A stretch of DNA of 64,000 nucleotides, taken from Nitrospira sp. (GTDB taxonomy: Bacteria; Nitrospirota; Nitrospiria; Nitrospirales; Nitrospiraceae). The notes beneath the pieces are model-generated. The model searched no databases, was not told the origin of the DNA, and saw nothing but the letters and a program-made list of their open reading frames with translations. The stretch lies in NCBI GenBank assembly GCA_030123625.1, contig CP126121.1, forward strand, positions 453,001 through 517,000. Direction: 5' to 3'. Numbering within the stretch: position 1 is the stretch's first letter; each line of letters begins with the position of its first letter. Shown here in pieces: positions 43,954 through 51,230 of this stretch. Made by a program: the position numbers and the translations under genes.

Positions 43954-44418
43954 ATGCTATCGGACATCGAACGCCACGAAATCGAAGAAGCCTTGAAACA
44001 TTACCCCGACAAACGAGCCGGTACCATCGACGCCTTGTTGCTCCTCCAACGGCGGCGAGGATGGATCTCGGATGAATCCCTCCTCGATATCGCACAATTT
44101 CTCGATATGACACGTGAGGATGTGGATGGGGTGGCGACCTTTTACAACCTGATCTTTCGGCAGCCGGTCGGACGCCATGTCCTCTTCATGTGCGACAGCA
44201 TCAGTTGCTGGATCATGGGATACGAGCGGGTACGGCATCAGTTGCACAGCCGCTACGGTGCGGATATGGGACAGACGACGGACGATGGTCGGCTAACGAT
44301 ATTGCCGATTGCCTGCCTCGGGCATTGCGAGCGGGCACCGGCGATCATGATCGATACCGATATCTATGGCAATGTGACTCCCGACAAGATCGAACGCATC
44401 GTGGAGAAATATAAATAG
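43954..44418 (+). CDS. nuoE: NADH-quinone oxidoreductase subunit E
   Basis: 154 residues. The [2Fe-2S] N1a ligands are FMCDSISCWIMG (C-x4-C) and ACLGHCERAPA (C-x3-C), normal spacing. The fold is thioredoxin-like after an N-terminal helical region (DALLLLQRRRGWISDESLLD). The ATG follows directly on the right arm of the hairpin; the nearest purine run is GGA 13 nt upstream, so no standard ribosome site is present. It works with NuoF in NADH oxidation. Confidence 0.95.
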   Translation: MLSDIERHEIEEALKHYPDKRAGTIDALLLLQRRRGWISDESLLDIAQFLDMTREDVDGVATFYNLIFRQPVGRHVLFMCDSISCWIMGYERVRHQLHSRYGADMGQTTDDGRLTILPIACLGHCERAPAIMIDTDIYGNVTPDKIERIVEKYK

Positions 44419-44432
44419 AGAAGTAAGGCAAA

Positions 44433-44474
44433 GGTTGGAGGTAGGAGGTTTGAGGCTTCCTACCTCTAACCTCA
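44433..44474. repeat. Heptad-repeat hairpin in the nuoE-nuoF spacer
   Basis: Left arm: GGTTGGA GGTAGGA GGTTTGA (44433-44453). Right arm: CTTCC TACCTCT AACCTCA (44456-44474), the reverse complement of GGT-words in the same 7-nt register. The word differs from that of the preceding spacer. The loop is only 2 nt, so the hairpin should be compact. The purine-rich arm contains GGAGGTAGGAGG, which resembles ribosome sites but lies 36-50 nt before the nuoF ATG and would be paired. Confidence 0.85.
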
Positions 44475-44489
44475 AGCTGGTTTCCAAAC

Positions 44490-45794
44490 ATGGAACATCC
44501 CCTCACCCAACACATCGCACGGGACGGCCGGTATCGGTCTTTGCAAGAGTATGGCAAGACCGGCGGCTACCGCAGCCTGAAGCGCCTGGGCGAGGGACTG
44601 TCTCCGCAAGATGTCCAGAGGCTCGTGACTGAATCGGGTCTACGCGGGAGAGGCGGCGCCGGATTTCCGACCGGCAGCAAGTGGAGCTTCGTCCCGATGG
44701 GAGCCGATGCGCCGAGGCCAAAGTACATCGTGGCCAATGCCGACGAGATGGAACCGGGTACGTTCAAGGACCGTGTGCTCATGGAGGGCGACCCCCACGG
44801 CCTGGTGGAAGGCATGATCCTCGCCGGCTATGCCATACAAGCGGAAGTCGGTTTCATCTTTCTACGCGGCGAGTATCATCTGTCCGCTCAATACTTAACG
44901 AACGCCGTTTCCGAAGCCTACAAGGAAGGGTACCTCGGAAGGGCGCTTCCGGGAACGGACTTTCGTTTCGACCTTCACCTCCATGCCAGCGCGGGCCGTT
45001 ACATCTGCGGAGAAGAGACCGCCCTGCTCAATGCCTTGGAAGGCAAACGGGCCATTCCCCGCGCAAAGCCTCCTTACCCTCAGATGGTCGGCCTGTGGGG
45101 CCGGCCGACCGTCGTTCAGAACGTCGAGACGTTGTACAACCTTCCTCACATCGTCAACCATGGCTCGACGTGGTATCACAGTCTCAGCCGCAGTAAAGAC
45201 GGCGGCACGAAACTCTACGGCATGAGCGGCCGCGTCACGCATCCCGGATGCTGGGAACTCCCTCTCGGGACCACGGCACGCGAACTGCTGGAACACTATG
45301 CCGACGGCATGTTCGACGGCTTCGGTTTTCGTGGACTGCTCCCCGGCGGCGCCTCCACGGCATTCCTCACCGAAGAGCACCTCGATTTACCCATGGATTT
45401 TTCTTCGATCCCACCGCAAGTGGGCCGGCTGGGAACCGGCACCATGATTGTGCTCGACGACCGTACCTGTCCGGTCGGATTCGTGCTCAATCTGGAAAAG
45501 TTTTTTGCCCGCGAGTCCTGCGGCTGGTGTACGCCCTGCCGGGAAGGACTGCCTTGGGTCGCGCGTCTATTACAGTGCTTCGAGGAAGGGCGTGCGACGA
45601 ACGATGATCTGACGTTGCTGGAGATGCATGCCGAACTTCTCGGCCCCGGCCATACGTTCTGCGCGTTGGCGCCCGGCGCAGTGGAACCTTTGAAATCAGC
45701 GTTGAAATACTTCCGCGACGACTTTGTGCGGCATATCCGCTTGGGGCAATGTCCCTGGAATGTGAAGGTGAAGCGGCAACAGGTGTTGGTGTAA
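44490..45794 (+). CDS. nuoF: NADH-quinone oxidoreductase subunit F
   Basis: 434 residues. GLRGRGGAGFPTGSKWSF is the FMN/NADH-binding glycine-rich loop, CGEETALLNALEGKRAIPR the second nucleotide motif, and ESCGWCTPCREG plus a later Cys (HTFCALAPGA) ligate the N3 [4Fe-4S] cluster. It is the NADH-oxidising subunit. No Shine-Dalgarno is evident before the ATG; the upstream arm of the heptad hairpin ends 15 nt before it. nuoG follows after 4 bp. Confidence 0.96.
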   Translation: MEHPLTQHIARDGRYRSLQEYGKTGGYRSLKRLGEGLSPQDVQRLVTESGLRGRGGAGFPTGSKWSFVPMGADAPRPKYIVANADEMEPGTFKDRVLMEGDPHGLVEGMILAGYAIQAEVGFIFLRGEYHLSAQYLTNAVSEAYKEGYLGRALPGTDFRFDLHLHASAGRYICGEETALLNALEGKRAIPRAKPPYPQMVGLWGRPTVVQNVETLYNLPHIVNHGSTWYHSLSRSKDGGTKLYGMSGRVTHPGCWELPLGTTARELLEHYADGMFDGFGFRGLLPGGASTAFLTEEHLDLPMDFSSIPPQVGRLGTGTMIVLDDRTCPVGFVLNLEKFFARESCGWCTPCREGLPWVARLLQCFEEGRATNDDLTLLEMHAELLGPGHTFCALAPGAVEPLKSALKYFRDDFVRHIRLGQCPWNVKVKRQQVLV

Positions 45795-45798
45795 TTCT

Positions 45799-48552
45799 AT
45801 GGCTTCCATCGTCGTTGACAACCGATCTTATACCGTCGATGAACGACAGAACCTGCTCGCGGCCTGTTTAGGCATCGGGCTGAACCTGCCGTATTTTTGT
45901 TGGCATCCGGCCATGGGATCGGTCGGGGCCTGTCGCCAATGCGCGATCAAACAGTTCAAAGACGAACAGGATCAACGCGGTCGCCTGGTCATGGCTTGTA
46001 TGACACCCGCCTCCGACGGCGCCCGCATTTCGATCGAAGATCCCGAAGCCAAGGCCTTTCGAGCGTCGGTCATCGAATGGCTGATGGTGAACCATCCGCA
46101 CGATTGTCCGGTCTGCGATGAAGGCGGTGAATGCCACCTGCAAGACATGACCGTCATGACAGGCCATGCCTACCGCCGCTACCGGTTTCCCAAACGGACC
46201 TATCGCGACCAGGACCTCGGCCCCTTCATCAAACACGAAATGAACCGCTGCATCCAATGTTATCGCTGCGTGCGGTTCTATCGGGACTACGCGGGCGGAC
46301 GTGATTTGAACGTCTTCGGTTCCCACGATGCCGTCTATTTCGGCCGGGAACAAGACGGCACCCTGGAAAATGAATTCAGCGGCAACCTTGTCGAGGTCTG
46401 CCCGACCGGCGTGTTCACCGATAAGACGCTGTTCCATCACTATACGAGGAAATGGGATTTGCAATCGGCCCAGTCGATCTGCCCCCATTGCAGCTTGGGA
46501 TGCAATACGACCCCGGGAGAGCGCTACGGTATCTTGCGCCGAGTCGTCAACCGCTACAACTCTCACGTCAACGGGTACTTCATCTGTGACCGTGGCCGGT
46601 TCGGATACGACTATGTCAACAGTGACGGCAGAATCAAGCGGGCGCTTGTACGGCCGACGCCCGACCACGCCGGCCCGGCAAGGCCTGAGGGAGTCCCCGA
46701 CGTCCTCGCTTCTGCGGCTGCTCGTTTACGGAGCGCGCGCGGGATCATAGGAATCGGCTCTCCCCGCGCGTCATTGGAGGCGAATGTCGCCCTTCGCTCG
46801 CTCGTCGGCGCCGGCAGGTTTTTTCTCGGCATCGGAGACCGTGAGCACCGGCTCCTCTCGACCATCCTGACTATTCTGCGAACCGGTCCGGTACCGTCTG
46901 CTTCGATACGGGAAGCAGAAGAGTCGGACGCCGTCCTCGTACTCGGTGAAGACCTGTTGAACAGCGCCCCCCGTTTGGCGCTCGCTCTCCTGCAATCTGT
47001 TCGACAACAGCCGATGCAGCGAGTGGATGAACTGAAGATATCCCGCTGGGACGATGCCGCAGTGCGCAACATCGTGCAGGGCGGACGCGGACCGCTCTTT
47101 TTGACCGGCTATCGGCGCACCTGGTTGCACGAATATGCGACGGAAAACTATTTCGCCGCCCCGGACGATATCGCCGGGCTGGGATTCGCCGTCGCACAGT
47201 CCATCGGCACGGACAATCCCACCATCACGAATGTCTCAAAAGAAGTACGCGAGCGGGCTCATCGCATCGCTGAAGCCTTGACCGGAGCCGAACGGCCGTT
47301 GGTGATCGCCGGCACCGGAAGCGGTTCGGATGCCGCGATCGAAGCCGCCGCCAATGTCGCGTGGGCTCTCCATCGCGTAGGGAAACGTCCCCGTCTCAGC
47401 TTCGTCCTTCCCGACTGCAATAGCCTGGGACTCGCCCTGCTGGGCGGTGGAACGCTCAACGACGCGTTCGAGTCGGTTCGGCGGGAACAGGCGGACGCGG
47501 TGATCGTCTTGGAGAACGACCTGTACCGCCATACCGAATCCGCGGCGGTCAATGCCTTTTTCGACGCCGCAAAAACCGTGATCGCCATCGACTCGTTCCA
47601 TCATCGCACGGCGGCGCGTGCCGACGTCCTTCTGCCGGCAGCCACGTTCCCGGAATCCGATGGGACCCTCGTCAATCACGAAGGCCGAGCGCAGCGGTTT
47701 TACCAAGTCTTCGTGCCGGATGGCGATATCATGGAAAGTTGGCGTTGGCTGAGGGATCTTGCTCGAACAACATCGGACTCGACAGGGGATCTGTCCGGTG
47801 TGGCCGCCTGGCAAACCTTTGATGATGCCGTCGCCGGTACGGCGGAGGCTGTTCCGGAGTTCTCGAAGATCAGAGAGGTGGCTCCCTCCGCCGGTCTTCG
47901 CATGGCCGGACAAAAGATTCCCCGACAGCCGGAGCGGTATAGCGGCCGAACGGCCATGATATCCCAGCTCACCGTCCATGAACCGCCGCCGCCGCCCGAT
48001 CCCGATACGCCGCTGGCCTTTTCCATGGAGGGTTATCGAGGACCGGTTGTGTCGCCGCTCATTCCGCAGTTCTGGGCTCCCGGATGGAATTCCGTCCAAG
48101 CCTTGAACAAATATCAGGACGAAGTCGGTGGTCCGCTGCGCGAAGAAATGCCGGGCGTGCGGCTGATTGAGCCGGTCGCTACGAAGACTCCATCGTGGTT
48201 CACGAACATCCCGCCTCCCTTTAGACCCGCCTATCGTCGGTGGCTGCTGTTGCCGCTGCCCGCTCTGTTTGGAAGCGAGGAATTGAGCAACCGATCGCCG
48301 GCCATCGCCGAACGGATATCGAAGCCGTTCATTTCGCTGCATCCATCGGATGGAGCTCGGCTCCGTCTTGAGGAAGGGATGGCGATTGAATTGACATTGC
48401 AGGGATCCACCTGTCGCTTGGGCGTACGTTTGGAATCTTGCACGCCGCCGGGCACGGCAGGCCTCTCCCTGGTGCATGAGGCATTCCATATGAGATTGCC
48501 GGCTTGGGCCGATCTTACCGAATCGATCAAAGCCGAACGGAGGGTGGCGTGA
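45799..48552 (+). CDS. nuoG: NADH-quinone oxidoreductase subunit G
   Basis: 917 residues. N-terminal [2Fe-2S] ligands in FCWHPAMGSVGACRQC, then HPHDCPVCDEGGECHLQDM (N5), RCIQCYRCVRF with CPTGVF (N4), and CPHCSLGCN with a later Cys in YFICDRG, the N7-type set found in E. coli and Thermus. The remainder is the molybdopterin-type fold without cofactor. It carries electrons from NuoF to NuoI. The stop overlaps the first copy of a duplicated nuoG-nuoH junction. Confidence 0.95.
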   Translation: MASIVVDNRSYTVDERQNLLAACLGIGLNLPYFCWHPAMGSVGACRQCAIKQFKDEQDQRGRLVMACMTPASDGARISIEDPEAKAFRASVIEWLMVNHPHDCPVCDEGGECHLQDMTVMTGHAYRRYRFPKRTYRDQDLGPFIKHEMNRCIQCYRCVRFYRDYAGGRDLNVFGSHDAVYFGREQDGTLENEFSGNLVEVCPTGVFTDKTLFHHYTRKWDLQSAQSICPHCSLGCNTTPGERYGILRRVVNRYNSHVNGYFICDRGRFGYDYVNSDGRIKRALVRPTPDHAGPARPEGVPDVLASAAARLRSARGIIGIGSPRASLEANVALRSLVGAGRFFLGIGDREHRLLSTILTILRTGPVPSASIREAEESDAVLVLGEDLLNSAPRLALALLQSVRQQPMQRVDELKISRWDDAAVRNIVQGGRGPLFLTGYRRTWLHEYATENYFAAPDDIAGLGFAVAQSIGTDNPTITNVSKEVRERAHRIAEALTGAERPLVIAGTGSGSDAAIEAAANVAWALHRVGKRPRLSFVLPDCNSLGLALLGGGTLNDAFESVRREQADAVIVLENDLYRHTESAAVNAFFDAAKTVIAIDSFHHRTAARADVLLPAATFPESDGTLVNHEGRAQRFYQVFVPDGDIMESWRWLRDLARTTSDSTGDLSGVAAWQTFDDAVAGTAEAVPEFSKIREVAPSAGLRMAGQKIPRQPERYSGRTAMISQLTVHEPPPPPDPDTPLAFSMEGYRGPVVSPLIPQFWAPGWNSVQALNKYQDEVGGPLREEMPGVRLIEPVATKTPSWFTNIPPPFRPAYRRWLLLPLPALFGSEELSNRSPAIAERISKPFISLHPSDGARLRLEEGMAIELTLQGSTCRLGVRLESCTPPGTAGLSLVHEAFHMRLPAWADLTESIKAERRVA

Positions 48553-48724
48553 TCGACTGGGAATCCACTGTATTCATCGCTCCGACGCATGAGATTCCCT
48601 GGGGGGGCAATTGCCGACTTGGGGTGATCTTACTAAATCGATCAAAGCCGAACGGAGGGTGGCGTGATTGATTGGGGACGAACCGGCTTCATCGTCGCGA
48701 CGATGCTCGGCAGCCTGCTCACCG
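48495..48724. repeat. 115-bp imperfect tandem duplication across the nuoG-nuoH junction
   Basis: The segment containing the nuoG tail, a CGGAGGG ribosome site and the GTG start of nuoH is present twice, offset by 115 bp (for example CGATCAAAGCCGAACGGAGG at 48524 and 48639). In copy 1 the GTG at 48549 opens a frame that begins MIDW like NuoH but ends after 40 codons. The working nuoH start is the copy 2 GTG at 48664. Third positions have diverged, so the duplication is not recent. Confidence 0.9.
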
Positions 48725-49629
48725 TCGCCGCACTGTTGATCTGGGTCGAACGTCGGCTGCTCGGAATCTGGCAGGAACGCTACGGACCGAATCGCGTGGG
48801 ACCGGGAGGGATTCTGCAATCACTCGCCGACATGATCAAAATTTTCACCAAAGAAGATTGGATTCCCCCCTTCGCCGATAAGGTCGTCTTCGTGCTGACG
48901 CCGGCCATCGTCGTCGTCACGACGCTGATGGCGTTTGCCGTCGTCCCGATCGCGCCCGGTTTTGTCGTGGCGGACATCAATATGGGGGTCCTGTTCTTTT
49001 TGGCCATGTCCAGCCTTGCCGCGTACAGCGTGATCATCGGGGGCTGGGCATCGAACAACAAGTTCGCGTTTCTCGGAGGCCTCCGCGCCACCGCACAACT
49101 CTTGAGCTACGAAGTCTTCATGGGCCTGTCGCTGATGGGGTCGGTCGTGCTGGCCAGCTCGTTCAACTTGAGCGACATCGTTGAAGCCCAGCGTCATCTC
49201 TGGTTTGTCGTGCCTCAGTTTTTGGGGTTTGTGGGATTTTTCATCGCCGGACTGGCTGAAGCGCACCGCGCGCCGTTCGACCTTCCGGAAGCGGAAACGG
49301 AGCTGGTGGCGGGTTACCATGCGGAATATTCCGGCATGAAGTTCGGCATGTTTTTCGTCGGCGAATACCTGAGCATCACGTTGCTCTCGGCGATGATCGT
49401 GATTCTGTTTTTCGGCGGGTGGCATGGGCCGGTGCTGCCGCCGGTCTTGTGGTTTCTTCTCAAGACCTTCGTGTTCATTGCACTGATCATCCTCGTACGA
49501 GCGACATGGCCGCGGTTACGGTTCGACCAATTGCTGTCCTTCGGCTGGAAGGTGGGAATGCCGCTCGCCGTCATCAATCTGTTGATTACCGGAGGAGTGG
49601 TGCTGGCTCGAATGGGAGAGGGACGTTAA
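48664..49629 (+). CDS. nuoH: NADH-quinone oxidoreductase subunit H
   Basis: 321 residues, eight membrane helices, GTG start 5 nt after CGGAGGG. Characteristic loops: [65 protein letters not shown] and [15 protein letters not shown]-like ([20 protein letters not shown]). It forms the membrane end of the quinone channel. The terminal TAA lies inside the first heptad of the next hairpin. Confidence 0.95.
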   Translation: MIDWGRTGFIVATMLGSLLTVAALLIWVERRLLGIWQERYGPNRVGPGGILQSLADMIKIFTKEDWIPPFADKVVFVLTPAIVVVTTLMAFAVVPIAPGFVVADINMGVLFFLAMSSLAAYSVIIGGWASNNKFAFLGGLRATAQLLSYEVFMGLSLMGSVVLASSFNLSDIVEAQRHLWFVVPQFLGFVGFFIAGLAEAHRAPFDLPEAETELVAGYHAEYSGMKFGMFFVGEYLSITLLSAMIVILFFGGWHGPVLPPVLWFLLKTFVFIALIILVRATWPRLRFDQLLSFGWKVGMPLAVINLLITGGVVLARMGEGR

Positions 49630-49695
49630 ACGTGAATCGTGAATCGCAAGAAGTTTCCTACGTTTAACGGTTAACGATTCACGAATAACGATTCA
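49624..49695. repeat. Heptad-repeat hairpin in the nuoH-nuoI spacer
   Basis: Left arm: CGTTAAA CGTGAAT CGTGAAT CGCAAGA (49624-49651), in which the nuoH TAA is part of the first word. Right arm: CGTTTAA CGGTTAA CGATTCA CGAATAA CGATTCA (49661-49695), five contiguous heptads all starting CG. The arms are complementary (GTGAATCG with CGATTCAC). It is the cleanest case of 7-nt register and has a third word family. Confidence 0.9.
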
Positions 49696-49712
49696 TGAAA
49701 AGCTGAAAAGCC

Positions 49713-50243
49713 ATGCGATATATCATCGATCTCTTGATGGGTCTCTGGATCGTCTTCAAACGGACGTTCAGCAAGCCCGTCACGGTTCAGTATCCCGAGG
49801 AACGACCCTATCTGCCGCCGCGTTGGCGGGGACGGATCGTGCTGACGCGCGATCCCGACGGCGAAGAGCGTTGCGTCGCCTGCTATCTCTGCGCGGCCGC
49901 CTGCCCTGTCGATTGCATTGCGCTGCAGGCCGCCGAAGACCCGACTTCCTATGATCGCCGATACCCGGACTTTTTCAGGATCAATTTTTCACGCTGCATC
50001 TACTGCGGATACTGCGAAGAAGCCTGTCCGACGTACGCGATCCAGCTCGTGCCGGATTTCGAGCAGAGCGAGTACGCCCGCCGCAATATGGTGTATGAGA
50101 AGGAAGACTTGTTGATCAGCGGGACCGGCAAATACCCCGGCTACAACTTTTATCGAGTGGCCGGCGTCAAGATTCGCGACAAAGATAAGGGCGAGGCTGA
50201 ACATGAATTCCCGCCCGTAGACGTGAAGAGTTTGATGCCGTAA
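49713..50243 (+). CDS. nuoI: NADH-quinone oxidoreductase subunit I
   Basis: 176 residues with two [4Fe-4S] ferredoxin motifs, [15 protein letters not shown] and [15 protein letters not shown] (N6a, N6b). The N-terminal amphipathic helix ([21 protein letters not shown]) anchors it to the membrane arm. It passes electrons to NuoB. The upstream sequence CTGAAAAGCC is a poor ribosome site. A 9-mer hairpin fills the 111-bp spacer that follows. Confidence 0.95.
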   Translation: MRYIIDLLMGLWIVFKRTFSKPVTVQYPEERPYLPPRWRGRIVLTRDPDGEERCVACYLCAAACPVDCIALQAAEDPTSYDRRYPDFFRINFSRCIYCGYCEEACPTYAIQLVPDFEQSEYARRNMVYEKEDLLISGTGKYPGYNFYRVAGVKIRDKDKGEAEHEFPPVDVKSLMP

Positions 50244-50265
50244 AGAAGGCAAGCTGGCGGGAAGA

Positions 50266-50340
50266 GCGAGACAGGCGAGACAAGGACGACGGAGGCACCT
50301 GGGGGACAATAGCGAGTCTCGCACTTCTCGCTTGTCGCGC
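50266..50340. repeat. 9-nt-periodic hairpin in the nuoI-nuoJ spacer
   Basis: Left arm GCGAGACAG GCGAGACAA (50266-50283). Right arm, read on the opposite strand from 50340 to 50314: GCGCGACAA GCGAGAAGT GCGAGACTC. Same two-armed plan as the heptad elements but the period is 9 and the loop is about 30 nt. Confidence 0.75.
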
Positions 50341-50354
50341 GTGAAGCCTGAATT

Positions 50355-50858
50355 ATGGAAGTCCTATTTTACATCGCCGCTTCGGTCACCGTCCTGGCGG
50401 CGTTCCGCGTGATCACTCACCTGCACGCGGTGCATGCCCTCCTCTATCTCATCGTCGCGCTGATCGCATTAGCCGTGATTTTCTATTTGCTGGGCGCGCC
50501 GTTCGCCGCCGCCTTGGAAATCATCATCTATGCGGGCGCCATCATGGTGCTCTTCATTTTCGTGGTGATGCTCCTGAACCAAGGCCCTTTAACCGTGGAG
50601 CAGGAGCGCCGTTGGCTGTCGCCCGGCATCTGGAAAGGGCCCAGCCTTCTGGCTCTCGTGCTGCTGGGAGAGGTGCTCTACATCATCATGGCGGACCCCG
50701 CGCCGCCGCACGATCTCGTCAGCATCCAGCCGAAGCAAGTGGCGATCAGCCTCTACGGTCCATATGTGATCGCCGTCGAACTGGCCTCGATGCTGCTGCT
50801 GCCCGGTTTGATCGGCGCGTACCACATGGGGCGGCGACTCGGAAGGGAGCGCCGCTGA
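50355..50858 (+). CDS. nuoJ: NADH-quinone oxidoreductase subunit J
   Basis: 167 residues, five membrane helices. Helix 3 region [25 protein letters not shown] is the diagnostic pi-bulge helix of NuoJ. The ATG has no purine-rich ribosome site. The stop overlaps the nuoK start by 1 nt (TGATG). Confidence 0.94.
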   Translation: MEVLFYIAASVTVLAAFRVITHLHAVHALLYLIVALIALAVIFYLLGAPFAAALEIIIYAGAIMVLFIFVVMLLNQGPLTVEQERRWLSPGIWKGPSLLALVLLGEVLYIIMADPAPPHDLVSIQPKQVAISLYGPYVIAVELASMLLLPGLIGAYHMGRRLGRERR

Positions 50859-51157
50859 TGCTGACGACTCACGCATTGATCCTGGCGATGATTCTGTTCT
50901 GTGTGGGGCTCATCGGTATGCTGATGCGGCGCAATATTATATTCATGTTGCTCTCCATTGAAATCATGCTCAACGCCGCCGGTTTGGCGTTCATTGCAGC
51001 CGGCGCCCGATGGGGCCAGGCCGATGGCCAAGTCATGTACTTGCTCATCTTGACGTTGGCGGCGGCCGAGGTGTCGGTGGCGCTGGGGATCGTGCTCCAG
51101 ATTTCATCCCGGTTCCACACGTTGGATGCCGATGCGATCAGCGAGATGAAAGGATGA
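50858..51157 (+). CDS. nuoK: NADH-quinone oxidoreductase subunit K
   Basis: 99 residues, three membrane helices, the normal length. The conserved membrane glutamates are in [16 protein letters not shown] and [21 protein letters not shown] lies 9 nt before the ATG. A longer frame to 50612 is the shadow of nuoJ. Confidence 0.95.
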   Translation: MLTTHALILAMILFCVGLIGMLMRRNIIFMLLSIEIMLNAAGLAFIAAGARWGQADGQVMYLLILTLAAAEVSVALGIVLQISSRFHTLDADAISEMKG

Positions 51158-51159
51158 AA

Positions 51160-51224
51160 GCGCGAGGGGTGAGGCGATCTTGTGAGTCGTCATCTCCTCA
51201 CGCCTGACACCTCACGCCTTACGA
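51160..51224. repeat. Heptad-repeat hairpin in the nuoK-nuoL spacer
   Basis: Left arm GCGCGAG GGGTGAG (51160-51173). Right arm CTCACGC CTGACAC CTCACGC CTTACGA (51197-51224). The words are complementary (GGGTGAG with CTCACGC-type). A fourth word family. It ends 6 nt before the nuoL ATG. Confidence 0.85.
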
Positions 51225-51230
51225 TACGAC

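Noticed and set aside
47236-48489. 417-codon frame antisense to nuoG
   Set aside because: It lies wholly inside nuoG in a GC-rich phase and is rich in Arg/Gly/His, as expected of a shadow frame; the same holds for 59179-60174 and 22639-23505.
43870-50340. Heptad hairpins as Rho-independent terminators
   Set aside because: They lie inside one operon between genes that must be co-expressed, have loops of up to 30 nt, and are not followed by T tracts. Partial attenuation is still possible.
43870-51224. Heptad elements as CRISPR-like arrays
   Set aside because: Units are 7 nt with no unique spacers, the arms are inverted to each other, and no cas gene is present.
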